NCBI RefSeq assembly: GCF_958301595.1 | Contig: NZ_CATQJU010000001.1 | Span: 744,001 to 808,000, forward strand | Direction: 5' to 3' | From: Porphyromonas vaginalis | GTDB taxonomy: Bacteria > Bacteroidota > Bacteroidia > Bacteroidales > Porphyromonadaceae | DNA length: 64,000 bases | In this document: in pieces, positions 8,816-17,179 of the stretch | Position numbering within the stretch: position 1 is the stretch's first letter | Layout of the letters: each line of letters opens with the position of its first letter | Program-made: the position numbers and the translations under genes | Notes under the pieces: model-generated | The model's input: only the letters and a program-made list of their open reading frames with translations | Databases searched by the model: none | What the model was told of the DNA's origin: nothing

Positions 8816-10348
8816 ATGAAAAAGATACTCGTCGGACGCCAATGGGGTACCACGGATAGTTATATCCTCGAGCGTGATCATCTCTCCATCCACGACCTCG
8901 TGGAGCGTGTCGCTCAGCGCTTTGTCGCAGAGCTGAGGAGTATCTCAGGGCTGCCACAAGGCATCATCTACGTCTTCGCAGGCCCTGGCAATAACGGAGC
9001 GGACGGACTAGCCATCGCGCGACGCCTCCTGCAGGAGGGACACCGAGTGCACTGCTACCTCTTTTGCAAACAAGAGGACGAGCTCTCGGAGGCTTGTGCT
9101 TGGCAGCAGACGAAGCTAATGGAGTTTCACCCAGACGCCCTGACCATTGTTGCTGATGAGTTTCAGCCTCCACTCTTGACCGCTCAGACGCTCGTCATCG
9201 ATGCGCTCTTTGGCACAGGTCTCTCGCGTCCTCTCGAGGGTGGCTTTGCGGTGCTGGTAGAGCAACTTATCAACGCTTCGCCAGCCACAGTCATCGCCGT
9301 AGATGTCCCCTCAGGGCTCTACGACAAGGACAATAGCGAGAACAACCTCCAGGCGATCATCAAGGCGGACTACACCCTCACCTGCGAAAGCCCCAAGATA
9401 GCTCTACTCCTATCAGACAATGAGTGCTACACGGGCACGCTACGCATCCTCTCGCTCAGTCTCAACATGGATGACGACCCCGCCATCCAAGCCGACTACT
9501 ATCTCTACACCCCGCAGGATGCCCATAGAGCCTTGAAGCCTCTCTCGCACTTTGCACACAAAGGCACGCAGGGACACGCCCTCCTCATCGCAGGCTCCGA
9601 AGCGATGGCAGGCGCAGCTATGCTGGCTAGTATGGGCGCCATGCGCTCGGGACTAGGCAAGCTCACGATGCATCTACCTAGCTCACTGGCGCAGCTAGCG
9701 AACACACTCCTCCCCGAGGCAATCGTGGAGAGGGACAAGGAGGAGACCATCGTTGGTAACCTGCCTAAGGATCTGCACAACTACCAGGCTATAGCCATGG
9801 GGCCAGGCATTGGCACAGCCCCGCTCACACTGCATCTCTTGGAGCATCTACTGCAAAACATACAGCCCGAGACTCCCCTACTACTCGATGCCGATGCGCT
9901 GAACCTCCTAGCACTCCACCCCGAGCTGCTGAGCGTCTTGCCCAAGGAAACCATACTCACACCACATCCTGGCGAACTAGACCGCATCACAGGGAGTTCT
10001 CTCGATGATCATCACCGCCTGACCAAAGCGCAGGAGCTAGCCATGGAGCAAGAGATCATCGTCGTACTCAAGGGGGCTAATACCGCTACCTGCCTCCCCA
10101 CTGGCGAGGTTATCTTCAACAGCTCAGGCTCACCAGCCCTTGCCACCGCCGGCAGTGGAGACGTACTCACTGGCATCATCCTCTCGCTCCTAGCGCAGGG
10201 CTACACACCCGCTGAGGCAGCTCCGCTAGGCGTTTACATCCATGGGCTGACGGCCAATCATTATGGCGAGCGACACTCGCCACGCGGTATGATAGCTCGC
10301 GACATAGCAGAGATGCTCCCCGCTGTCCTCAAGATTGTCGAGCAGTAA
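8816..10348 (+). CDS. nnr: Bifunctional NAD(P)HX epimerase / ADP-dependent dehydratase
   Basis: The enzyme repairs hydrated NADH and NADPH. Residues 1-210 form the YjeF_N epimerase domain (FAGPGNNGADGLAIARRLL, VIDALFGTGLSRPLEG, AVDVPSGLYD). Residues 230-510 form the ribokinase-like dehydratase domain (KGTQGHALLIAGSEAMAGAA, AMGPGIGT, LDADALNLL, LTPHPGE, and the catalytic ATAGSGDVLTGI). The total of 510 aa is normal for the fused form. It is probably read through from lpxA. Confidence 0.95.
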   Translation: MKKILVGRQWGTTDSYILERDHLSIHDLVERVAQRFVAELRSISGLPQGIIYVFAGPGNNGADGLAIARRLLQEGHRVHCYLFCKQEDELSEACAWQQTKLMEFHPDALTIVADEFQPPLLTAQTLVIDALFGTGLSRPLEGGFAVLVEQLINASPATVIAVDVPSGLYDKDNSENNLQAIIKADYTLTCESPKIALLLSDNECYTGTLRILSLSLNMDDDPAIQADYYLYTPQDAHRALKPLSHFAHKGTQGHALLIAGSEAMAGAAMLASMGAMRSGLGKLTMHLPSSLAQLANTLLPEAIVERDKEETIVGNLPKDLHNYQAIAMGPGIGTAPLTLHLLEHLLQNIQPETPLLLDADALNLLALHPELLSVLPKETILTPHPGELDRITGSSLDDHHRLTKAQELAMEQEIIVVLKGANTATCLPTGEVIFNSSGSPALATAGSGDVLTGIILSLLAQGYTPAEAAPLGVYIHGLTANHYGERHSPRGMIARDIAEMLPAVLKIVEQ

Positions 10349-10379
10349 TCTTGCACCTATTATATAGTACTGCAAAGTT

Positions 10380-11075
10380 ATGAAGCATCTTCGGCACCAA
10401 AGCCTCTTATTACTCACAGCACTCCTCTGCCTGCTCGTGAGCCTGCCCAATTGCTCCAAGCGCAAGACAGCCGAAGAGCTACTACAAGAGGCGATCGTAC
10501 AGCAGTACCAGAGCGTTGGCAAGCTACTACTTACAGAGACCACCCTCCAGAAGGCGGTCACCTTGCAGGATCCCAAGATATCTTTTTACGATATCAGTAG
10601 CTTCAAGGACTTCGCCACATGGCTGAGCAATCAAACGAAGGTAGGCAACCGTGTAGGCATCTACTCCTTTGATGCCACACTGGTGAGCTATACCGACTTG
10701 ACAGGCTTCTCAGCAGACGACGTCAGCTACGACAAAGAGCAACAGCAGCTCACCGTCTACATATCTCCCATACAGGTGGAGCTACGAGGGCGAGACTTCA
10801 CGCTACGGACCGAGTATGAGTATGTAGCCCCCCTCCGAAACGCTATCACCCCGCAAGACCGTGCGCGTGTCAAGGATCGAGCCTACCAAGTACTCCAGCA
10901 GGAGATCACCTCCAACGATCAGCTCATAGCTCAGATACGACAACGCTCTATCGAGAAGCTACGCCGATGGCTCACACAGCTCCTCCTCTCCTACGAGCTA
11001 CCGCCTACGGTCGTCATCGTAGAGCGAGGCTCAGCACTCATACAGCCTAACACACAGACCACCTCACCACAGTAG
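10380..11075 (+). CDS. DUF4230-like lipoprotein
   Basis: The 231-aa protein begins with a lipoprotein signal (hydrophobic stretch LLLLTALLCLLVSLPNC, lipobox LPNC with Cys21-27 region). The remainder resembles DUF4230 proteins: a beta-rich segment with GNRVGIYSFDATLVSYTDL and a C-terminal helical part ending in a short beta strand (PPTVVIVERG). The role of the family is unknown to me. It sits 31 bp after nnr and 12 bp before a second gene of the same kind, so the two are probably co-expressed and may work together at the envelope. Confidence 0.6.
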   Translation: MKHLRHQSLLLLTALLCLLVSLPNCSKRKTAEELLQEAIVQQYQSVGKLLLTETTLQKAVTLQDPKISFYDISSFKDFATWLSNQTKVGNRVGIYSFDATLVSYTDLTGFSADDVSYDKEQQQLTVYISPIQVELRGRDFTLRTEYEYVAPLRNAITPQDRARVKDRAYQVLQQEITSNDQLIAQIRQRSIEKLRRWLTQLLLSYELPPTVVIVERGSALIQPNTQTTSPQ

Positions 11076-11087
11076 CTCCTCAGTCTT

Positions 11088-11714
11088 ATGGGCAAATGGC
11101 TTAAGCGTATACTTTACATACTCCTAGCGATACTGCTTCTAGTCGGTATCGTACTCCTATGGCGTAGCTGCTCCAAGAGTCAGAGCGAGGACTACAACGA
11201 TGTAGTCACGCACGCTATGACCGTTCGCTCGATCGAGGAGATCCTCAAGCTCTCCACAGGCGAGTGCTACCAAGAGATCCCCATGGTCGATACCATCGAT
11301 GGTGTGGTACTAGCCTACGTCATACAGGCGCGTACCTACATAGACTTCGATATAGACAAGCTCCCCACGCATTTGCAGGGCGACACGCTCTACGTACAGC
11401 TCCCCCCCGAAGAGGTCACCCCGCACGAGATAGGCTACACAGTGATCGATGTACATCCGCTCCGCCAAGGCTTTACCACGAAGACACTCACCGCAGAGCA
11501 AGAGAATAGAGCCAAGCGGCGCATCCCGCAGCGACTCATCAACGAAGTATACCGCGCAGGCTACATCCGCAACGCACGGCAGCAGGCCCGCGAAGAGCTA
11601 GCACGCTTTCTCTCCATCGCTCACCCTACGGTCATCGTCGTAGACCGCTATCCCGATGGGGTGCGAGGCGCCTTCTTTGCCGATACCGTCTACATAGACC
11701 ACCGCACACTATAA
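11088..11714 (+). CDS. DUF4230 family membrane-anchored protein
   Basis: The 208-aa protein has one N-terminal membrane segment (about residues 6-25, ILYILLAILLLVGIVLLW) followed by a domain with the same plan as the preceding gene: a beta-rich middle (VLAYVIQARTYIDFDIDKL, GDTLYVQLPPEE) and a helical C-terminal part ending in PTVIVVDRYPDG. It looks like a diverged tandem paralogue. No catalytic residues are evident and no function is proposed. It closes the plus-strand run before a strong hairpin at 11737-11800. Confidence 0.65.
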   Translation: MGKWLKRILYILLAILLLVGIVLLWRSCSKSQSEDYNDVVTHAMTVRSIEEILKLSTGECYQEIPMVDTIDGVVLAYVIQARTYIDFDIDKLPTHLQGDTLYVQLPPEEVTPHEIGYTVIDVHPLRQGFTTKTLTAEQENRAKRRIPQRLINEVYRAGYIRNARQQAREELARFLSIAHPTVIVVDRYPDGVRGAFFADTVYIDHRTL

Positions 11715-11736
11715 GAGGGGGGCTAACTCTCATTTT

Positions 11737-11800
11737 GAGACTGTTGCATAAAGGCGAATCACTGTGTTGCTTTCGGGATTCGGCTTTATGCAACAGTCTC
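11737..11800 (+). terminator. Long hairpin after the nnr/DUF4230 run
   Basis: Arms 11737-11760 and 11777-11800 are 24 bases each and pair with a single mismatch; the arms begin and end GAGACTGTTGC and GCAACAGTCTC. The 16-base loop leaves a very stable stem, with ATTTG following. GAGACTGTTG is reused in the hairpin at 31142-31168. Probable transcription terminator. Confidence 0.7.
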
Positions 11801-12091
11801 ATTTGTAGATTTCCTCGGGAGAGATCCGAGTCTCCGTGAATGTCTGAGTAGATAGAATCTAGCCGTAGGGATACGTAGAGGTGCTCGGTCCACACTCCCC
11901 CGTTATCGTCCTATACAGCTCCAAGCAAACTGATCGTAATACGTCAGCCCTGGCACACCTAGGATGACGTGTCCCCGTTTTGTCGTCTTCGGGTACATAT
12001 CGCTTGCCACGTGTACCCTGCTTGTAGTTTTTGGGGACACGTACGGTGAGTCGCAGTGATCACACTGTGACTCACCACTACGTGGCAGATT
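11801..12091. other. Intergenic region with a short dispersed repeat and a palindrome
   Basis: No gene is seen. Positions 11966-11998 (ACGTGTCCCCG, TTTTGTCGT, CTTCGGGTACAT in order) recur with few changes at 40671-40703; both fold as CCCG/CGGG hairpins. Positions 12045-12076 form a near-perfect inverted repeat (GGTGAGTC...GACTCACC) with one mismatch and a 4-base loop, just past the stop of the minus-strand gene at 12092; it may terminate that gene, though no T-run follows. Confidence 0.5.
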
Positions 12092-13687
12092 CTATCGTAC
12101 GATACCTGGTAGTACCTTGCTGGCACCACTCGGAGTGATGATGCGTGCTATGTACTTACCATCTGGTAGAGACACGGGTAGAGAGATCTGCCTCTCCTGT
12201 GTCGTAGTACTCCAGACTACTTCTCCCGACACATCGTATAGATAGATAGTCAGGGGCATGTCCAGCGCACCCTTAGAGATGATGAGATTGCGCCCATCTA
12301 TATAAGCTTCGATTGCATTAGTCTCATAGGCTAGAGGAGCCTCATTGGCTGTATAAGCACTGCCTAGTAAGCGAATTATCGTATTGAAGAACTCGATCTC
12401 CAGGTCGCTATTACCATTCATCGTATAGAAGACGATCGTCTTACCATCACCACTGATGCGCGGAATGCCGATACATACAGAGTTCATCATCGGATCGACT
12501 TGGTTAGCATAGAAGTCCGATAGATCTCTGCCCGAATGCTCTTTAATCCACTGCAGGAGCGGTATGCTCTTATTGCTCTTCGGATCTACTGCATGAGCTC
12601 TCCAGAAGAGCATCCCAGGATTGGAGAGGCAGACGACACTCCCATCATACAATACATCAAAGGCGCAAAGCGCAAAGTCACTCTCTGGCTTTAAGATCTG
12701 ATAGCTATCTGTCGTCACATCCCAGACGAAAGGCCTTAGCTGGGGCATACTACCGCCCTCACTACTATTCTCATATAGTGCCGTGCAGAACTTCATCTGA
12801 GGACGAGAGAAGTGGGTCACCTGCATGACCGTAGCTGTGTACTGCCCCGTACGCTCATCGCACTTCTTCAACCACTCTTCGAAGGCTTTATTGTAGCGAT
12901 CCTCTTGCTCAGTGCGCTCAGGCGTGCCAGGCTCTGCGGTCACATACTCATCGTAGATAGGTGGCATACCAGGCTTGGGTTTGTCCGAATTGATAAAGAG
13001 CTTCTCCATAGGCAAAGTATAAGTGTAGCTACCATCAGCCTGTCGAGTCCACTTGATGTACTGCATCTCAAAGCCCGAGCGACCATTCTGGCGACCCACT
13101 AGTATCTGCGCATCTGGAGAGATAGCCTCCACTTTGTTGTACTGAGGCTTACAACCCATCAGATCCTCTTCTGGCTCTGGTAGAGCGGTAAAGAGATAGG
13201 TGCCATCTGCCTGACGCTCACCTATGACTGGCTGATGGCTGCGCGCATCTAGAGATTGACTATTTCCGATGATCCACTTACCATCTTCCGTAGCATCTGA
13301 TGGCATGAGACCATGGTCGGAGTTGGGTGCTTTAAGGGCGATCTCCTTACCTTGCGGTGTACGTATATAGGCTTCGCAAGCCTTCTGTGGTGAGTAGACC
13401 AAGATGACAGACCCATCGGAGAGAACCTTGATTATCTGTACGCCCTCCCGGCTTTCGGCCTCGAGAACCTCCACTTTGTCACTCTCCGTATCATATACGA
13501 AGCTGACATAGACAGGGTTACCCCAGCCTCCGTATATGTAGCGACCATTGTCACTGACGCCTTTGACTGCGTAGTGATTGACTTCATCAGGAAGGACTTC
13601 AGGCCCTGACGTGATCGTAATTCCCTGTCCAAACACTCCTAGTGACAAGGTACACAGGATAAGAATCAGTAGTTGAATTTTTCGCAT
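12092..13687 (-). CDS. T9SS cargo protein of unknown function
   Basis: The 531-aa protein has a signal peptide (MRKIQLLILILCTLSLGVFG) and a C-terminal domain of the T9SS type A kind (about residues 450-531: YIDGRNLIISKGALDMPLTI, LYDVSGEVVWSTTT, LPDGKYIARIITPSGASKVL). Such domains direct transport through the outer membrane and surface attachment. The body contains repeated beta-propeller-like strands (AVKGVSDNGRYIYGGW, SDATEDGKWIIGNSQS, RISGDGKTIVFYT) of the kind G-x-(Y/W)-(I/V), so a propeller fold is plausible. A good promoter lies at 13813-13843. Function not recognised. Confidence 0.75.
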   Translation of the reverse strand: MRKIQLLILILCTLSLGVFGQGITITSGPEVLPDEVNHYAVKGVSDNGRYIYGGWGNPVYVSFVYDTESDKVEVLEAESREGVQIIKVLSDGSVILVYSPQKACEAYIRTPQGKEIALKAPNSDHGLMPSDATEDGKWIIGNSQSLDARSHQPVIGERQADGTYLFTALPEPEEDLMGCKPQYNKVEAISPDAQILVGRQNGRSGFEMQYIKWTRQADGSYTYTLPMEKLFINSDKPKPGMPPIYDEYVTAEPGTPERTEQEDRYNKAFEEWLKKCDERTGQYTATVMQVTHFSRPQMKFCTALYENSSEGGSMPQLRPFVWDVTTDSYQILKPESDFALCAFDVLYDGSVVCLSNPGMLFWRAHAVDPKSNKSIPLLQWIKEHSGRDLSDFYANQVDPMMNSVCIGIPRISGDGKTIVFYTMNGNSDLEIEFFNTIIRLLGSAYTANEAPLAYETNAIEAYIDGRNLIISKGALDMPLTIYLYDVSGEVVWSTTTQERQISLPVSLPDGKYIARIITPSGASKVLPGIVR

Positions 13688-14083
13688 AGCTTAACGTGTT
13701 TAAGATATTTGATTGGTATAAAGATTCTTACGTAGAGAGGCGACCATTCTAGATGCTCCCGATCATTTCGCTTTCATTACAGCTGATAGCAACAAAGTGA
13801 CATGACTTGATGCAAATGTAGAATAATATTTCGTTATATGCAATAGCTTGATGCTCGCTGATGAGAATTACTACAGTGAGATGCTAGGAAGGTCCGGTCC
13901 GAACCTTATATATTCGGATCTTTTATGCTCCGATCCGCTTTTGCCTTAGAAAAAGCGGATAGCCACGTGGCTATCAACTTTTTCTGACAACTAGGAGTAA
14001 CGATCTGTCGGGGGGCTACATGTCTCAAGAGATTTGCGTAGTCGGGATGTCTACTAAAGGAGTGGTGAGTGAGCGGCCCCGAC
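13688..14083. other. Intergenic region with promoter and hairpins
   Basis: No gene is seen. 13933-13960 is a hairpin (ATCCGCTTTT paired with AAAAGCGGAT), and 13959-13974 is the perfect palindrome ATAGCCACGTGGCTAT, which shares the CCACGTGG core with the dispersed repeats. 13892-13925 contains further short inverted sequences around GGTCCGAACC and TTCGGATC. Confidence 0.5.
13813..13843 (-). promoter_or_regulatory. Promoter for the gene at 12092-13687
   Basis: On the minus strand TACATTTG (13813-13820) fits the Bacteroidota -7 consensus TAnnTTTG and TTG at 13841-13843 lies 20 bases upstream, the usual -33/-7 spacing. The start codon is about 125 bp downstream. Confidence 0.6.
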
Positions 14084-14117
14084 AAAAAAAGAGCCTGTTG
14101 GTTGCTGCAACAGGCTC
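14084..14117 (-). terminator. Rho-independent terminator of the adenosyltransferase gene
   Basis: Read on the minus strand, GAGCCTGTTG (complement of 14108-14117) pairs with CAACAGGCTC (complement of 14091-14100) around a 7-base loop, followed by seven T residues. It starts 8 bp after the stop of the gene at 14125-14694. One of the clearest intrinsic terminators in the window. Confidence 0.9.
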
Positions 14118-14124
14118 AGGTGAG

Positions 14125-14694
14125 TTACAGGGTGCTGTACCCTCGATTCCAGGTGACCTCCGATCCGTACGTTCGTACCGCCTCTGTGCGGGCGAGGACG
14201 AAGAAGTAGTCGCTCAGACGATTGACAAAGCGAACGATCAGGTCATCTACACGGCTCTCCTCACGAAGGCGGTAGATGTTGCGCTCGGCACGACGGCATA
14301 CGGTGCGACAGACGTGACAAAGTGCTGCGGAGCGTCCACCAGAGGGGAGGACGAACTCCTTGAGACGTGGGAGCGTAGCGTCCAGCTCGTCGATCTTGTG
14401 CTCCAGCTTCTCAATGTCCGTCGGATCGATCCGCATAGCTGCGAGGTACTCCTCCTGATCGGGCGGTGTAGCTAGGCTACCTGCCACGTTAAAGAGGATA
14501 TGCTGTAGACGCAGTAGGAAGTCGTGCGTCTCATCTGTGAGGTCCTCAGCGAGAAGGACGCCGATATGGCTGTTGAGCTCATCGATAGTTCCGTAGCACT
14601 CGAGGCGTATGTGTCCCTTGGAGATACGAGTACCGCCTACGAGTCCTGTGGTGCCGTCATCACCACGGCGAGTATATACGGGGCTTTTCTTCAT
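14125..14694 (-). CDS. PduO-type cob(I)alamin adenosyltransferase
   Basis: The enzyme transfers the adenosyl group of ATP to cob(I)alamin, making adenosylcobalamin. The 189-aa protein matches the PduO/MMAB family: TRRGDDGTTGLVGG at the N-terminus (ATP site), CYGTIDELNSHIGVL, and the late helix with CRTVCRRAERNIYRL. Length is normal. It is followed by its own terminator and preceded by a small gene 30 bp upstream on the same strand. Confidence 0.92.
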   Translation of the reverse strand: MKKSPVYTRRGDDGTTGLVGGTRISKGHIRLECYGTIDELNSHIGVLLAEDLTDETHDFLLRLQHILFNVAGSLATPPDQEEYLAAMRIDPTDIEKLEHKIDELDATLPRLKEFVLPSGGRSAALCHVCRTVCRRAERNIYRLREESRVDDLIVRFVNRLSDYFFVLARTEAVRTYGSEVTWNRGYSTL

Positions 14695-14724
14695 AGTTGT
14701 AGCTTATTTGAGTAGGTAATAGGG

Positions 14725-15186
14725 TTAATGTCTGATACGTGTCCAGAAGTCTTGGCGGGGCAACTTATGATCTAGGAAGAGTAGTTGTCCGCCTGCATAG
14801 TCGACCATCATGCCAGCCTCTCTCTGGCGAAAGGCTTTTGGCACCTTCCGCCCTATATGCCAAAGGATCGAGCCACTCCCCCACGGCATCTCCGCTAGTG
14901 TAGCGCCTTGCCATAAGATGAGTGCGCGATCGTAGGCTAGTGCCTTGTCATACTGCGTGACGAGCTGCGTGAGGGGCCACTGGTAGAGCAGCTGCAGAGC
15001 TAGTTGCTTCTGCTGGTTGTCTAGTTGGTCGGCACCCTCGGGTAGCTCCTCTAGATGCTCTGGGTAGTAGGCTACGCCGCGCTGATCTAGCACTAAGGTG
15101 ATAAGCCGAAAGGCTGTCGGCGAGTGGACGCTATGTCCTAGCGAAGTCCACCAGCGCTTGAGAGGATTCGCCATAGCATAGGTCAA
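14725..15186 (-). CDS. Small protein resembling the N-terminus of a GHGVHSPFA-type methyltransferase-like family
   Basis: The 153-aa product is not confidently recognised. Its N-terminal stretch KRWWTSLGHSVHSPTAFRLI resembles the GHGVHSPFAF opening of a Bacteroidota family of about 250 aa usually described as methyltransferase-like. Here the reading frame ends much sooner, after a tryptophan-rich segment (ILWQGATLAEMPWGSGSILW and DFWTRIRH), so it may be a shortened member lacking the methyl-donor-binding core. The start at 15186 gives MTYAMANP; the internal Met at residue 5 is an alternative. Confidence 0.45.
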   Translation of the reverse strand: MTYAMANPLKRWWTSLGHSVHSPTAFRLITLVLDQRGVAYYPEHLEELPEGADQLDNQQKQLALQLLYQWPLTQLVTQYDKALAYDRALILWQGATLAEMPWGSGSILWHIGRKVPKAFRQREAGMMVDYAGGQLLFLDHKLPRQDFWTRIRH

Positions 15187-15209
15187 GCGGTGATACTAAT
15201 ATATAGAGT

Positions 15210-15253
15210 CATGCGAAGACGAGCTAATGAGGTCACTAGCTTGCCTTCGCATG
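15210..15253 (-). terminator. Hairpin after the MliC-like lipoprotein gene
   Basis: CATGCGAAG at 15210-15218 pairs perfectly with CTTCGCATG at 15245-15253, and an inner AGCTA/TAGCT pair extends the stem. It lies between the stop of the minus-strand gene at 15274 and the next minus-strand start at 15186. Confidence 0.6.
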
Positions 15254-15273
15254 ATATTTAGTCTTAGCTGCAA

Positions 15274-15681
15274 TTACTCAGCTACGGGAGCCTCAGCAGC
15301 GGGAGCCTCTACGACTAGAGCACCCTCGCAAATCTGCTTGTCGCCCTTGCCGAAGTAGAAGGCATCGCCCTTCGTCCAGAAGTAGACACCCTCCTCGCTT
15401 TCCCACTTAGCGCCATCAGCACTGACAGCGTTCTTCAGCTCGTAGACGACATTGCCCTCGATATCCTTGAGCGTTGCTGTCTCACGATTCTCGCCAGTGA
15501 CAGTCAGCTCAAAGTGCTGCTTGCCGTCAGCCGTAGCGTAGTTGAAGACCTCGGGCTCAGCAACTACAGGAGCCTCTGCGACAATAGCGGTAGAGTCTAC
15601 AGTAGTAGTTGCGTCCTTCTTCTCCGTGTTACAAGCTACTAGTGCTAGACCAGCAGCTACGATTAGCATAAACTTTTTCAT
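15274..15681 (-). CDS. MliC-like (lysozyme inhibitor-type) lipoprotein
   Basis: The 135-aa product has a lipoprotein signal (MKKFMLIVAAGLALVAC, lipobox LVAC, Cys17). After a low-complexity Thr/Val/Glu linker, residues 45-125 resemble the MliC/C-type lysozyme inhibitor fold: YATADGKQHFELTV, NVVYELKNAVSADGAKWES and the signature region GVYFWTKGDAFYFG. Members of the family in other bacteria inhibit host lysozyme; that role here is inferred. The C-terminus (VEAPAAEAPVAE) is a low-complexity tail. Confidence 0.65.
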   Translation of the reverse strand: MKKFMLIVAAGLALVACNTEKKDATTTVDSTAIVAEAPVVAEPEVFNYATADGKQHFELTVTGENRETATLKDIEGNVVYELKNAVSADGAKWESEEGVYFWTKGDAFYFGKGDKQICEGALVVEAPAAEAPVAE

Positions 15682-15719
15682 ATTCGTATGATTGATTAAA
15701 GTGAATAGAATCCGATTGA

Positions 15720-17000
15720 TTACGCCTGCTGCTCCTTAAAGCGGGAGCCAGCCAAAGCGTAGTAAAGCATGTACAGCTCGCCTGCTACGACGAGTAGCCA
15801 TGTGTAGTGATACCCTCCGAGGAGGTCCGCTAGCAAGCTCTGTACGAATGGTAAGAGTGCCCCTCCGATGAGTCCCATCAGCAGTACGCCAGAGGCTCTC
15901 GTGGCTAGGCTCCCTAGCTCCTTGAGTGCTAGCGAATATATGGCACCCCACATGACCGAGTGACATAGTCCTACGGCTATGAGCCAGTAAGGTTGATTGG
16001 TCACGACAGCGATCAGGATGAGGATAGCGGAGAGTAGCGTGGTACTCCATAGTAGCTTGCGGTCAGAGACACGGTTTAGGAAGCTACCTACGAAGCGACC
16101 TACTAGCATAGCTCCCCAGTAGAGAGTAGCGTAGAGAGCCACAGTACTATAGCTCAGTGAGAGGTCGTTTTGCCCATATAGGATGATGTTAGCACCGATG
16201 CAGACCTCGACACCCACATAGCAGAAGAGTGCTATACAGCCGAGTCGCACACGGCGTATGCGCCACACAGTCTTGAAGCTTACCTCAGCATCCTCGCCAC
16301 TCGTCGTCCCCTCGATGTGTGGCACGTGGAGTCGCTTGACAATGTAGGATAGTATCAGCACGACACCCATTAGGATGATCATAGGCAGGATCACCTCTTG
16401 GATCTGCAGAGCCTCTAGATCGTCCACCCCACCGAAGATAACCATCGAGACGAAGAGTGGTGCCAGCATAGTCATCGTCGAGTTGCCCACGCCACCGATG
16501 TTTTGCCGCTGTACAGCGGAGGTGCCAGGGACCGTGCAGGCGATGAGATAAGGATTGACCGACGACTGCATGAAGGTGATACCCGCTCCACATACGAAGG
16601 AGCCGAGGAGGAATATCAGATAGCTCACAGGCAGCTGCACCGTCTCAGAGAGCGTGATCCATAGCGAGGTGTGCATGAAGAGCAGTGCCGAGAGGATGAA
16701 GAGTAGGATACCTCCCGCCAGCATGACCAAGCCCCTGACGATGGTCATCTTGTAGCCATGTCGCTCCACAAAGCGTGCTGAGGTAGGTCCTAGCACTAGG
16801 TATGAGAGGAAAAAGGCGAAGATGAGTAGCGTCGCAAAGCTATTGGTCCAGCCACCTGCGGAGTGCAGATAGGCACTTTTGATAGGAAGTTGAAACTGCT
16901 GGTTGATACTCGTGATGAAGCCGATGACGGTCATCATGATCACCATAGTTATAAAGGGCCCGAGATAGTTTGACTTGGTACCTGTCGATGGGGTTGGCAT
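15720..17000 (-). CDS. MFS sugar transporter, FucP (fucose/glucose-galactose) type
   Basis: The 426-aa inner membrane protein has about 12 hydrophobic segments and the FucP-family layout: FITMVIMMTVIGFITSINQQF in helix 1, GPTSARFVERHGYKMTIVRG after helix 2, and FLLGSFVCGAGITFMQSSVNPYL in helices 4-5, where FucP proteins carry a conserved N-P. It probably imports a sugar with protons; the substrate is not readable. It is a single gene, with a TAACTTTG promoter element at 17026-17033 on the minus strand. Confidence 0.75.
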   Translation of the reverse strand: MPTPSTGTKSNYLGPFITMVIMMTVIGFITSINQQFQLPIKSAYLHSAGGWTNSFATLLIFAFFLSYLVLGPTSARFVERHGYKMTIVRGLVMLAGGILLFILSALLFMHTSLWITLSETVQLPVSYLIFLLGSFVCGAGITFMQSSVNPYLIACTVPGTSAVQRQNIGGVGNSTMTMLAPLFVSMVIFGGVDDLEALQIQEVILPMIILMGVVLILSYIVKRLHVPHIEGTTSGEDAEVSFKTVWRIRRVRLGCIALFCYVGVEVCIGANIILYGQNDLSLSYSTVALYATLYWGAMLVGRFVGSFLNRVSDRKLLWSTTLLSAILILIAVVTNQPYWLIAVGLCHSVMWGAIYSLALKELGSLATRASGVLLMGLIGGALLPFVQSLLADLLGGYHYTWLLVVAGELYMLYYALAGSRFKEQQA

Positions 17001-17025
17001 ACAAACTTGCTTGTCTAATCCGCTG

Positions 17026-17033
17026 CAAAGTTA
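17026..17033 (-). promoter_or_regulatory. -7 element of the FucP-like transporter gene
   Basis: The minus strand reads TAACTTTG, matching TAnnTTTG, 26 bp before the start codon. A TTG at 17050-17052 is 16 bases upstream, a little closer than usual. Confidence 0.5.
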
Positions 17034-17050
17034 TAGAAAAAGAAATCACC

Positions 17051-17110
17051 AACCACAACTTTCGCTCACAACATGCTGGTAGCAGGGGTCGCGAAAGAGT
17101 ATTTGTGGTT
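17051..17110 (-). terminator. Imperfect inverted repeat downstream of pnp
   Basis: AACCACAA (17051-17058) and TTTCGC (17060-17065) pair with GCGAAA (17091-17096) and TTGTGGTT (17103-17110). The element lies 70 bp beyond the pnp stop and overlaps the transporter promoter region. Terminator or mRNA-stabilising stem are both possible. Confidence 0.4.
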
Positions 17111-17179
17111 GATGACTTCCTGTATTTAGCTTAGTAGAGCTACTGTGTATGGTGACGCAGTCGCTCTAGCTCTTATCGT

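Noticed and set aside
10368-10380. CAAAGTTA before the gene at 10380 read as a promoter
   Set aside because: It matches the -7 consensus only on the minus strand, where it would drive antisense transcription into nnr; probably chance.
14020-14475. Plus-strand open frame opposite the cobalamin adenosyltransferase gene
   Set aside because: It is antisense to a clearly coding gene with its own terminator and shows no family features.
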